The position numbers and the translations under genes were made by a program. 64,000 bases of DNA from Hyphochytrium catenoides (lineage: Eukaryota; Sar; Hyphochytriomycetes; Hyphochytriales; Hyphochytriaceae). Each line of letters opens with the position of its first letter. Positions within the stretch are counted from its first letter, which is position 1. This document shows positions 1-12,298 of the stretch, piece by piece. Below the pieces are notes generated by a model. That model saw only the letters and a program-made list of their open reading frames with translations, was not told the DNA's origin and did not search any database. The stretch spans positions 70,762-134,761 of the forward strand of contig FLMG01003251.1 of assembly GCA_900088475.1 (NCBI GenBank), read 5' to 3'.

Positions 1-3000
1 AGCGGTGTAGGACGCCTGCACTTCTGTTGGGGCTACCTTCCACTCACAAGAAACAAGGTCGTGGTATCTATAAGCGTTCTCTTCCTTCGTGTCCTCCTCA
101 TCTTCTTCACCGTTCTGGTGAGACTCTATCCGCTGCCCGAGTCGTCCGTAGGTTCTTTCCCTGCTCTTTCTGCCTTTTCCTCTACGAGAATCAAATGACC
201 TCAAAGGAAAGGCCTGGCTTAGGGCGAGCTCCCCATCTATAAGGACAGGGCAGAGTCGAATCCAACCACGTAGTAGCTCAGATAACGTGACCGTCGTTGC
301 GTCTCCTGCCTCCAAAACTATGGATGGCGTTAGCTTCTCCTCTTCCTTCTTTGTCTCTTCAATGCCCTTTGCCGTTGAGTCCATAGGCACATCGATTATA
401 TGACTCTCTTCAGAAGAGAGAAAATAAAGTCGTAGAGGCACTCCCAGCAGGTTCTTGATCCGGAGAGGTGAACGAACTCGAAGCACTCTGGTTCCTCCCT
501 CGGCCACCAGATCACAAAGAATGTAGAGATGTTTGGGGTCATCCTCCGACAGTATGGGCCTATCAGCTCTGCCGAGTGAAAAGCCCCGGGAACCTTCATG
601 GTCGACTGTTACCTGAACGGGCTCAAACTCACTTTCTCCCAATGGTTCTCCAGATCCCACGTCCTCCGTCTCCAATTTTCCTATTTTTATCCATACTTTA
701 CGTCTGGACGAAGGCGCCCAACGCCCTGATGGAAAGGTGTGGGCACTTACACCAGTTGGCACCAAAGTGCCAGCCTTCACGCTCCGCCAAGACTCAGGGT
801 TGGGACGGGGCGAGGGAAGAAGGCTTTTCTTTCCCACACGAGAAAAGGACGGTGCTTTGAGCTCATGTATGGTCTCAAAGGTATAAAACAGCTCTACGCC
901 CAGTTGGTTGTCTATGCACAGTTCTGTACCCAAGGAGTTGACGACGCTTTCCGCTCCGAAGTCCCTATACGTATCCAGGATCATATTAAGAAAAGGCTGA
1001 GTGACGTTAACCTCGACGCTGCTCCCAAAAGAAAGAAGAGTTGCATATTCTGGGAGAACGGCTTCCTCCTGGTCCCTTTCTCTTTCTTTTCCGTCATCGT
1101 CGGAAGGGAGAAGATCCTGCAAGAGCATTTTGGAAAAGTGTTGCGCTCTTTCTGAGGCCTGGAACCAGCCTGATAGTCCCCAATTCATGGATGGGGACAA
1201 TGATGATGGTGAAGAGAGGGTAAGGTTACGCGCTTCTTGGTATTGCAGGTCGGACAGGATTCCTCCTCGATAGTGGCTACTATATGAGAAGGAGAAGGTC
1301 TCCACCAAAGGCTCCCAAAGTGCGCGCACCTTATTATAGTATTGGACTTCTGCAGACATGGAGGCCAGAAGCGATTGCCTTCCATCGAAGGAGGAAGACT
1401 GAATGACACGGAGACCCTCAAGACAAAGGTAGAAAAGTGGGACCTGCATGTTATTCGCATCGTTGACGATCAGAATCCGACATTGCTTTACATCCAGCCA
1501 GACGGTGCGATTAAGCTTGGCGGACACGGGTCTCTGCCTCCGGGGAGATAACGAAGACGGAGAAGAGGAAGACGCTACTGGTGTTTGCTCTGTCAGCGGG
1601 GCTGCTTGCACCCCTTCGGTCAGAAAAGAGACGGGAGCATTGCCATATCCATTTGTCATTAGCATTCCGCCCGTTTCCTTTTCTCGCTGATAGTTACTGA
1701 TGCCATCCAAAAATATAGTGTCTCCTATCTGGACCACACCTCCCCGCAAGCCTTGCAATCTGTACTTACTCTCTTTCCATAGCCTGGTCTCCCAAACTCT
1801 ATCCCCGCCAAATGATAGTGCTCCATATACTTTCTCATCTTCAGTAAGCCACTCACCCTCAACATTTGACAGGCGCACTACGTCACCATAACGAACAGTC
1901 TCCCCAACCTTCCTGTTGGAACTTGGAGAGGGCCAAACGCGCAGCTGCACTTCGCGACATCTCTCCCCACTCGGGTTAATGGGAGGTAGGACCAAAATTG
2001 ACTTTCCGCCAAAACTTCCTAGCTCCAGTACGGGACCGTAGCCAAAATTGTGATCCCCGGTCCAGAGAGGCTCATAGGTTGTCCGTGAAAAGAGCCGGAG
2101 AACAGAAGAACCATAGACGAGAGGTCGCCTCGTTGTTGCCCTCTCCTTTTCAACAGGGCTAAATATCTCTTCCTCCTGATGGAGATACAGCGCTCCAGGC
2201 TGTCTCACTGAAAGCAGATGGTTCAAGCCAGCCCTAATTGTTGTACCATCGACGTAACCTACTCGGACGGAGACCTCTTCGTCGGAAGCCAGAGAAAGTC
2301 CCATAGAGCCGTCCATTATATCCCTTTCTAACATCATACGCAAAGCAAATGGTGATATAGCATCGCTGCTAGTGGGAGCAGGAAGAGAAGTAGGCAACAG
2401 ATCTTTGGATGCCGCGGTGCCTCGGATATGGTCCATCGAGAGTGACAGAGAAGCTTTCGGGTTGTCAGAGGAAGCCAAATACTTTCCCTGGAGCTCCCAA
2501 GTCAGCATCATCGCAGGGGAGTCTCCGTCCGTGACGTCCTTGACAAGGCAGATAGATGGGTGTTGAAGTTCGAGCGATACGCTCATGAGATAAGGAGGGC
2601 CTTGGTCATGAGCAACCCCATTAGTTCCTTCCTCAGAGCTGGTTGGAGAGCTCCCACCGTCGTTTCCAATGTACTCATCTGCAAGATTCGATCCGGCGGG
2701 AGGCATAGGATTGTAGTAGAAATCGATCATGACGAACAATAAATCAGATGCAATGAGTCTTAGGCCTGCAATAGATAAAGATACGTCGGTCGTAGCCAGT
2801 TTTCTCCCGTGCTCCAATTCTTGAACCATCCTGCTAGTCACGACGAGTGATAGCGGAGGCCTCCGCCGGTTTGCAGCCTGCTCCTTTGCCTTCTCCAGAG
2901 ACAGAAACTGTTGGAACTCTGAGAAGAAAGTAGAGGTCGAGGCCCGAGTGTCCTGAATGACGAGGCCCTGAAGACGTAGCTCAATTGAGGAGGTGCCTAT

Positions 3001-6000
3001 AAGAGAAATGTCATACACAACCTCAAACTCCGAAAGGCGCAAACGAGCCAGAGAGAAAGCGCTCTTCTGGTCCTCGCTCCCAATATAGAGATCGCCGCTC
3101 TCGGTTGGAGTGAAGCCATGGTCCCAGCTGACTATCTCAAGAATGATCACGGGAATATTGACCCTCACACTCATTGACGAAGCTAGCACTCCTCCTCCTC
3201 GCCCTTCGTCTCTTTCGAGCCTTTCTGAACTGCCGTAGGTCTCTGTTCTCCTCTCTTGTACACATATAAGAGCTCTTTCCTGGAAGTTGGAGCGGGGAAT
3301 AGCCTGGTCACCCAATAGTGTTGCATGCTGCAACTGAGAGAGGACGAATGGCAGCCGAGATGTATGGACCGCCACCGAGAGGTGGCGATCGACGTTAATC
3401 GTAGCACTGATTGTTGCACTGCCCATCAAACTTTGCTCCTCCATCCGCAAACCTTGGGATACATGATCTTGAAGGGAGCGTCGCGGACTTGTCCAATCTG
3501 GAGACCGGCCGACAGAGAGATAGGAGACAATGCGTAGGTCCGAGACACAGACTTCCAGCTTACATAGCGATCTCGCTGCCAAAATATCTGCGGGCTCCTC
3601 AAGAGTATCATAGAACTCATCGTCTAGCGCCTCAGAGTCCGCAGGACTCAAGACCTGCTCCTTTCTCTCTTCCTTGTCCAACGGAAGCGTGGAAGAATTA
3701 TCGATCTTCAAACCCCCTAGCAGCAACCTCAACGATTCTTTGCTATACGAGTTACGAGGCATCTCTATTGCCGCACCGGTCACCTCAATCTCTATTTTGG
3801 GAAGGAGGGCGACAGGTACGTCATCGTACATAATGCCCTGAGAAGTCAGCCGGCCCTCATCCTGCTCGTCGCTCTTCATTTTTATTTCGGACCCATCATT
3901 TGAGGCTGACATGAGTGCCAGAGCCTGCATGATGGGCCCAGATGTAGCCCAAAGTCTCACTTCATCAAGAAACCGATTGAGAAAGATGAGACGAGGCCTT
4001 GATAAAGATAGAGAGATTCCGAACTTATAGCCCGGGTGCCAGGATTGGTTGTCAAAGGGTATCCAAGAGATTAAGGAGCCGCTGAATATCTGCCTCTGTT
4101 TTACCTGAGCAGACCTTTCTCCGCCTTCTTTTTCAAAGGTCAGGATGTCTCTGTGGAGCTTGCCAAGAGGTGTGAGGTCTTGCACCATAACATTTGAAAT
4201 AGAAAAGTCCGTCTTTAGGGAGCGGGGAGTTTGCCTAAGCTCAACTTCTAGACCCGACGTAGAAAGTTTAGCGACTGGACCCTGGAGTTCGGAGTTTAGA
4301 GTCACTGCCAGTCGTTGAAGCTTCAGCCTCACCATGAGTACTAGGACGTCCTCATAGTGTTCACTGAAACTCTTCCCTTTGCGGCCGCCAGAGTATTCTG
4401 GATCACCCATGAAAGAGCCAGAAAAGCTGCTAGCACTACCGCTCCGCCTAGAGTGAGGTGTGATCATAGTGACAACGTCAGAGCGGACGCTGCTCACCAG
4501 TTCTCGGACCCTGTATCTACCTCCCCCTCTCACACTACTCTGGGGCAGTGTCTCTACACTACTTTGCTTGCCTCTCTCCTTCAACGTAGGCTCCTTCTTA
4601 CTAGGGCCCTCGCCGGTGGCAGTGCCAAAGGATAGCAGGAGAGCAGAAATAGTGTCCCTATTGAGGTACAGATTCATGCTCCCGAGGCTCATATCAATGG
4701 CTACGCATCCCGCAGTCATGGCGTCTCTCGTCCACTGTGTTTCATCCTGGCTTTTTCCTGTTAACTCGCTTTCCTCTACCTCAAGAACTGCAGACGGGGC
4801 TTCTGCGCTGATACTCGTCACTGAGACGGCCATAAGCTCTCTACCAAGAGCATCTCGAGTGCTGGATGTAGCTGTCATCGTAGAGCTTTCGGATGCATAC
4901 AACGCTTGGCCCCCAATGGCTAGAAGCCTCTCCCTTTCCGGAAGGTCCTCAGTTCTTGCCGGACGGCAATGCAAGTCTCCGTTATCTCCAGTTCGACGCT
5001 GAGTGAAGAGTCTTTCTCGCTGCTTATCTTCAATCACGAGGGACGATAGGGTTATCCTACTATCACTTCGGTACATCTTCTGCTCTGCGAAAAGGGAGGC
5101 GTCCTGTACTACTATGGAAACAAGAGATGTCTCCGGCGAGATATCCTCTCCCGCCTTTTGCGTACCAAGCGAGATGCAGAGGAGCGAGAGGGAGATTGAT
5201 GTCTGCATCACTACTCTCTTCCTTACAATGGTCTCCTCTTCTTCGGTAAGAGAAACATCCAGGGCATTCCTTTTTTTCTTTCTCAAAGACCGAAGCCGGG
5301 GCAACTTCACCGCCCTTCTCCTGGTTTCAGAAAAGGTTCCCCCAGAGTCCCCACTATGGGGTGAGCTCCCAGTGTGACTTCTTTGGAGAGGAGCAAAATC
5401 TACCTTCTTCTGAGCTGTAGAAGAGAGTATGGTCCGTCCTATTGGTTCCTGAAGAAAGTCCTGACCTCCATCTGCTTCCTTCCTTTCTGCTCTCAACAGC
5501 TCTTCCTTGTGTGATTTTCCAAGCGCTGCAGCCAGGCGGAGGAGTTGTGCGTAACGAACCGAAGAAAGAGTCAGTGAAAGAGGAGAAACCACGCCAACTA
5601 GGCGCGAAATAGGAATGTTGACATCGTTACGCACAATCGAGGTAAAGAAAGAGAAGCGTAATCCCACGTCGGAGATGAGAGAGAGGTGCGAGAGAAACGG
5701 TTCTCCCGGGATGAACTCTTCCGTTCCCCCAACAAAGATACCAAAGCCACTGGTCGTGATACTGATACAGTCATAGAGAAGGTCAGAATCCACCTCTGCT
5801 TGACCAGAGTAAGTCGCCATCTCCTTCGCTTCAGATTGCCTCTTGTCTGATCCGGGGGAAGCAGGAGCTCGCTGAGCTTCTGTTGCTGTCGATTTGCCTT
5901 CAGGCTTTTGTGCATCCTCCGTATTTGTCAAGGCGGCCATTGGCATTGAACACACACTCTTACTGGCCTCATCTTGGCGCTTAGAGGGGCAACTGACAAC

Positions 6001-9000
6001 GTTGAGTCTCCCCGCATTGATAACTAGTAGAGCACTCTGAGCTTTTAGACTTCTTACATCTTCGGGAACTTTTATCCTAGGGCCCGCTATCCTAACGTCA
6101 AGGCTCACTCTCTTGTGCCTCTTGATGGCCTCAGAGAGCTGGGAGGAAGAGAGCGACCGTAGATTTCGAATTTGAGTAAGTGCTGCACTCTTGGCTGCCT
6201 CCAGGTTGATACTGGAAGGAGGGGAGAAAAACGCAATGGCGCAGGTGGTTGCAGGGACACTGATAACTATATCTAGGGGTTGAACGTAGAGGTGAAATCG
6301 CAATGAAGCTGAGCCATCCAGAGGTGGAGCTTCCACTCGCATCATAACAAAGGGAAGGGGGTCTTCACAACGAGAGAGACGAAGGCAAGCAAGCTCTTGA
6401 CTCGGATGTAAAATCGCTGTGTCTTTTAGAGACAGCCTGCTGATAATACGCTTATACTCGGTGGCCCGAGTGCCATGATCCGTCAGGGACAGGTCAGAGA
6501 GCTTCACATACCCTTCAACCCCGCCTGCGCGTAGTACAGTTGTTATCTCAGTGCTGATTAAAGATGCATGGAGAAGGACATCTTCGCTGCCTCCATGACC
6601 TGCCGTTGTGCTGTGCTTGTTCCGCTTCTTGTCGGCTGAAAGGGTGACAGAAGCTGTGCCCAAAACGGCCGTTAGGTCCAAGATAATGTCTCTCGGATTC
6701 TCTGGTGTCGCTCTCGTCGCCTCGGGGTCGAAGTTGATGACCTCATAGAGCTGTTTTTGATCTTCAACAGTAAGTTCGCCGAGAGCCGTTTCAGGAGTAG
6801 TAGAGGAGGAAGCTTTCTTTGTACCATAAAACCAAGAGTACCACGAAGAGCCTGACTTCTGCTCTTCTTCCGCTAACTTCTTCTTCTCCTCTTCCTCTTG
6901 TTTTTTCTCCTTTTCTGCCTCGACTGCCGCTAAACTTCTAAGGTAAACAACGTCGGAGACTTCAAAAACGGTATCTAACGAAGCTAGTAACCCTATATCG
7001 TCAGGAGTCAGCTCTTTGCTAAGCTGTGGATCCTGATGGATTGAAGAAAACGCCCGCGGCAGGTTAGTCCCTACTATCTCGCCCGTAAAGATTGCGACTT
7101 TTTTTAACTGCACCTGCTTTCGTTTGTATAATTCAACGTACTGCCTTCGCTTCTTCTGATGTATCAATAGGTTGGCCCAGTCAATACCCCGCTTCTGGTC
7201 TCTCAGGTCGGTGGTGATGGCCCTAATCGCAAAGTGCCACCATGCCGCTGGATCCTTCTTGGGGGTTGAGGAGGGGCGCATGTGTTTGTACCTAGCGCGG
7301 GCAGAGAGAAGATGGATAGTGGAGACAAGGGAGAGTAAAGAAAGGTATTGCTCTCTTCTAAGCTCCACGCCGAAATCCTCAAAGGAACAGCGGACAGATA
7401 CCATCGGTGTGGGGTCGTCCCTGACCCAGATGGCGGCTGCGTGGAATTCGCTAATCACCTCCTCGAGACCCTTGCTGGGCACTGATCCCCATTGCAAACA
7501 GGCATTCAATGCGTCTTTGAACCCTTGAAGGGAAGGGGGGCCGGGCCCTTCTCTCTCTCTGTGGTATTGGGCCATAGACCACGCCTCAGTGAAGAGGTAG
7601 GTTAGCGTCCACTTCATATTTCCCACTCTGGGAGGCATTCGCTGGACAAACTCTTCCCATTCCTCTTGGCCTATCGCCTCTATGCACCGCAACTTCCATG
7701 TAATGCCCAACCTATCCATCACGCGGCTGTTAAACTCAGATTTAGCCCTATCCGTTCTTAGGCTTGTGTCAGACTCGTTTATAGTGATCTTCACAGTCCC
7801 ACTGACAGGATTAAGGATATACTTGAACCCATTACGAGGCAGATCGAAGGGGGCACCCATTCTTGTTGTGAAGCCCTCTTCTTCCTTGATCGCCTAAGAC
7901 ACCATCATAGGAAGAACTGAGTGAGCAAAGGATGAAAGGGAAGGGCAAGATGCGTCCGCTAGAGCAATAAAGAGGGACCCGGTCTGAAGAAGGGTAAGAA
8001 GGCAAAGCCCGAAGGGGGAGGTCCGAAGAAGTGAGGTGCGATGGGGAAGAGGGTGCGAGAGAGGAGCGGGACGGAGGCTGAAGTAGAAGGGTTCTTGAAA
8101 AGGAAGTTCGGCATCCAAGTGCTAATGAACGCTCACCTCGTCGAGAGCATTCCAGTACACTGCCAGGTTTGTGAGGTCACATTGCTTTCTAATAAGCTCT
8201 GCCGCCGGCTGTCTCTCCGTCACTCTCTTAGTATATTTCCCTGTTTCATCGACCGTCATCACGTAGAGTTTCTCCATGACCAAGCCAAATGAAGATACAT
8301 CAGACGATTTGCTTATGCCGTCTTCCACCCGTATGTGCACTCGTTTGATCTGTATCTGAACGTTGTCGATGAGGCGGATAAGCAGCCGCATCCAAAAGGA
8401 GTCTCGAACAGAGGTGGGCTTAGAGGTAGTATCACTAGTTCCATCTTCTCTCTGCTTGGCTGCATCTTCAATGGCTTTAAGCTCTTTTTGCCGTTTAGCA
8501 AAGCGATCCCTGTCCTCTTTCTCCTTGTCATAGTGAGCCTCACTCTTCAAGGATACCGCCAGGTAGAGCTCGTCTGGCAAGAAGAGATGCTAAGCAGGTT
8601 GAGAACATTACCGCCACTGTTCGTTTGCTCACCTATTTCTAGCTCTATCGACTTGCTGGAAAGCTGAGTCCAAGGAACCTGTACAGCACGGATGTCAGAA
8701 AATGCAATAGCCTTTTCTCTCCTCTACCACATGTGAATACAAGGGTCTCTGCTACTCAGAGGCACTAGAGAGCCCTTACTTTGATAATTAGGCTGCTTAT
8801 CAGCCCTCTTGATACGTGGAGTGGTAGCTCAAGTTGCTCCAATATGCTCTCCTTGATCTCCTGCTCTCATCCGTAATCAGAGTTAGAAGAAGAAGATCCC
8901 AGAATTGCCAGGAAGGACTCACCAGATTTTTGAGTTCCACATCTCCTCGCCAAACGCTGACATTCAGGGACTCCTCATTCAGGTTCTTAACGTACGCACC

Positions 9001-9042
9001 CAGATAATGCTTGAGATACGAGAAGAGGTATTGCTGAAGCAT
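1..9042 (-). CDS. VPS13: VPS13-family bridge-like lipid transfer protein, 5' part (runs off left edge)
   Basis: VPS13 proteins are rod-like conduits that move lipids between organelle membranes at contact sites. Five exons are visible: 8923-9042, 8780-8860, 8633-8678, 8137-8573, and one exon from 7893 to the window edge, open for 2631 codons. The total is 2859 residues, all in phase. The start is chosen because MLQQYLFSYLKHYLGAYV and the following WRGDVELKNL match the chorein N-terminus, preceded by no other in-frame ATG. LELPLHVSRGLI, VPWTQL and VHIRVEDG are further chorein-region matches. YYNKVRALWEPLVETFSF near 1270-1340 and SVEVNVTQPFLNMI near 960-1020 fit the VPS13 adaptor-binding (VAB) region. 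The ATG_C and PH C-terminus must lie outside the window. The segment 1690-2130 contains V-RYGDVVRL and VVQIGDTIFL repeats that look like a beta-trefoil-type insertion (inference). Family assignment is secure; the paralogue is not. Confidence 0.95.
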
Positions 9043-9837
9043 AGTTCAGCATAAGGGGACCCGAAGGTGCTCGTTAACGACCTCCGGTCCTTATCTCCGC
9101 ATACCGTGCGCCATGCGTTTGAAGCTAAGAGTCCCAGGCAGATGGCCTTGGGCCTCGCATACCTGTCCTTGGCGCTGATCTCTGCCCTTTGATCCTACGT
9201 GGGAGCTGGGGTGCCCAAAAGTTAGAAAGTGCGCGAGAGCTTGGAACCTCCCCCCTCGCTGTCTTCGTAGAAGGGCCTCTGTCATGCCGCTGCAGGGCCT
9301 ATCGCACGATACCAGCTATCCCAGCTCCTACTGATTGCCCTTCAGGATCGGGTGTCAGCCCTCATCAGTCATGAGAAGCGGCAGTTCTCATGCTCTGAGC
9401 AGGGAGGTGTTGAGCCCAGTCGCCAGCAAGATTCAGAACTCAACTTCGACATTTCTCCGCACAAAACCAACCCATCAACTCCATTCCTAATATAGGCACT
9501 CAATATCGCCATTATAGGTGATATACTATATTTCATTCTGAATCTCATCCTGCAGCAGCTTGTCAACATCAGCGCTGGAAGATTCTTCACCTGAGGATTT
9601 GATCACTTGTCATGCTTTGACAGGCATAACCGTCCTGGTCAGCAGCACTGACCAAAGGCCTGGGTACCCAACTGGAGGTGCCTCAGGCGCAGTGGCAAAG
9701 GACGCTCGGTCCCGCGGTTGGTAGAGGCAACAGACAACGCTGACGAAAGAGATCTGATGGAGTTTGTGTACCTATATTCAATACTCCGTACATAAACTTC
9801 TAGCACTAAAACTCTACTGAGGAGATGCAAAGTAGAA
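9043..9837. other. Intergenic: VPS13 upstream region and SLC35F6-like 3' region
   Basis: Both neighbours are on the minus strand, so this 0.8 kb holds the VPS13 promoter and the 3' end of the transporter gene. Short open frames here show no recognisable domain. I see no RNA gene or repeat. Confidence 0.5.
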
Positions 9838-11170
9838 TCATCGCTTATGGCCAAGCAGAGGAGTCTTCTCGCCACGAAGAGCATACTCATCGTGTTCCGG
9901 CCGATTGGGCTTCACGATAAGAGGACTGTTCGCAATCTTGCCGCCGGATGGCGTGATAGGGAAAAACTTCTCTGTCTCTGAGTACTTAAACATTGGCCAC
10001 TTAATAGTAGCATTGTAGGTGGCCGTTCCAATGAAGAGGATGCCCATACCACCCAGCTCCAGCCAGCTCCACTTTGTCCAGGCCTCACCAAATGTTTGGT
10101 GTGTGAAGACATAGAAGAGAAGAAGGTCCGTGCCCCAGACAGCAATAGGTCTGAAGTTCTCCAGGATGGACCGCCATACAGATTCCAAGAGGAAAGTGAC
10201 AAAAATGGCGGACACATTGTATCCCGTGATGCTGAAGAGATAGACCAGTGTCATGCCAAAAAGAGAGGAGCTGTTCTTGATCATGACTATAGAGTCCCAG
10301 AAGTTCTCATAGCTTCCCCCCACATCATTGCCTGGGGCCAGATAAGCAGCCGGGAAGAGGATGAAGAGCATCAGCAGGGATCCCCAGAGGCCTTCCATAC
10401 CAACAACGACTAGCGGAGGAGTATCATCGTCACCCATGACCTTCTCCTCGAGGACGAATTGGAAGGCATTGAGTGAGCAACCAAGAAGGATGGTGAAGAT
10501 ACCCAGAGCCACATTAGAGCCCGCATTGGGGTCAACGAATGCTGACGCACTCACACATGCGATAGCTATCGCATTGAGCATTACTCCGGTCCAATGATAA
10601 GACGTGAGTTTGTGCTTCAAGACGAAGACCTTCAGCAACGCCACGATGACGATCACCATGCATCGTACCAACTGGTAGACGCTAACAGTGACATAGAGCA
10701 GTCCAATCATGAAAAGGGTGGTAGCCAGGAGATCTGTGATGGCTGGCAGGATCAGAATCCAGACAATCTTGGGCTTGATTCTTGGAGCCTTCTGGCCAGT
10801 CAGGTACAGGTAGGTGTAATGGATAGGTAGAGCTGCAATAGCACCGCAGTTCGGGGTAACGGGGGTCGATGAATCTGTTAGTAAGCAGCACAAAGGGCAA
10901 GAGAAGAACGATAGATGTACGACAACAATTCAAGGGCTCGAGAGCCCATAGAGCAAGAGAATGGATGACCTAGAGGGTGGGCCTGGCGGAGCACTCACCG
11001 ATTACCATCGCCACGAACATAATGAAGGTGGACATCAACGGCTTTTTGAATTTCACAATCTCTCCATCAGAGTTCTCAGATGTAATGCCATACATGACCT
11101 TGCTGGAGAGGGTGGCGCATGTCCCCATGGCCAGGGCCGTCAGGAAGACGGCGAGGGGCAAGAATTTCAT
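9838..11170 (-). CDS. SLC35F6-like drug/metabolite transporter (multi-pass membrane protein)
   Basis: There are two exons, 10999-11170 and 9838-10832, giving 388 residues, close to the length of human SLC35F6. The ATG at 11170 (MKFLPLAVFLTALAMG) begins the first membrane helix; the upstream in-frame extension begins only at a TTG. The donor is GTGAGT and the acceptor TTGCAG. Several hydrophobic helices follow. VWILILPAITDLLATTLFM, FVLEEKVMGDDDTPPL, VVGMEGLWGSLLMLFIL and FIGTATYNATIKWP align in order with the SLC35F6 family of the DMT superfamily, which also includes CRT-like carriers. Family members sit in lysosomal or other endomembranes, with poorly defined substrates. The C-terminus EKTPLLGHKR contains a TPLL dileucine-like tail similar to the LLGG tail region of SLC35F6 (my reading). 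The substrate cannot be inferred. Confidence 0.88.
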
Positions 11171-11407
11171 GATTTGGATATGACGGAGAGGCTCTCCGCA
11201 AGCAATAATCTGGCTGTTCAAGATGTCTTCTCTCTTGTCAGGCAGCTGCTCTCTGAAGCTATCCTGTGGCGTGGATGACTGGGGAAGCCTTGCAACTCTC
11301 AACTGATAATTGAGAATGCCAAGACGGGGAATCTGAAGGATCTATCCAGAGGGCAAGCAGCGAGCAAGCGACATAGAAGGTAACTGTAGAAGTAGAAGGC
11401 GTTTGAG

Positions 11408-11487
11408 AAAAGTGGGAGAGAGAGGGAGAGAGGGAGAGAATGTGTGTGCGAGAGAGAGTGAGTGAGAGAGAGAAAGAGTGGGGGGGG

Positions 11488-11524
<37 letters not shown>

Positions 11525-11643
11525 AAAGAGAGAGAGCGCGCGAGAGAGAGAGCGCGAGAGAGAGAGAGCGCGGGCGCGAGAGAGAGAGAGAGAGAGCGCG
11601 CGAGAGAGAGAGCGCGAAAGAGAGAGAGCGCGCGAGAGAGAGA

Positions 11644-11687
<44 letters not shown>

Positions 11688-11692
11688 AAAGG
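11408..11692. repeat. GA microsatellite with interspersed GCGC blocks
   Basis: The plus strand is a run of GAGAGA broken periodically by GCGC or GCGCGCGC, so it is CT-rich on the minus strand. It lies 240 bp upstream of the SLC35F6-like start and could be 5' UTR, an intron pyrimidine tract or promoter. The long RERERE and SLSLSL open frames here are translations of the repeat, not genes. Confidence 0.95.
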
Positions 11693-12298
11693 CATGGCAT
11701 AACGAGAGATGATGGATACTCTTCGGAACCGAAGATATCCCAACATCAAGCCCTACTACTACTATCATACACAGCTCCTCAATGTTAGCCCTATCAGCTC
11801 CAGAAGAGCTATTACTACTGCAGTACAATAGCCGATGTGGTCTCTGTAGCGAGACAGAGTGATTGACAAGCAGTGGGTCAGACATAGTAAGTCGTCAACG
11901 GCCGTAGCGCCTCGTTGGGACAGCGGCCAGTCCTTTCTGAAGGTCAACAGAGTTTGGACATATCCACCTTGAAGTCCATAGAGAGGCCGATAGGGTGCGA
12001 CTGGTGATCAACCGACCGACAACCGACAACGCATCTCTGACTCTTCCTTGAGCACGCCAAGCGATTCCTCTCGAACTGAAGATAATCGGGGACATTTATC
12101 TCCTCGACACTGCCCAGAGAGCGTTTTTATTATGTTGAAAGAGAAGGCCCAATAGACATGAAGACAGTGCTTCACTTAGCGCACTTAGGATTATTCCCAC
12201 CTTGTCCAATGCTTGTTAGGATAGACCTTTCCGAGTCTCTTCCAGACAAATCCGCAATGGAGGAGGGAAGAAGACGGAGCTGGAAGGATTATTTATGT
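11693..12298. other. Intergenic, 0.6 kb
   Basis: This stretch lies between the GA repeat upstream of the transporter and the stop codon of the methyltransferase gene. I see no conserved coding signal, RNA gene or repeat. Confidence 0.5.

Noticed and set aside
11259-11885. Long open frames of SLSLSL or RERERE on both strands
   Set aside because: They are translations of the GA/CT microsatellite and have no non-repeat core.
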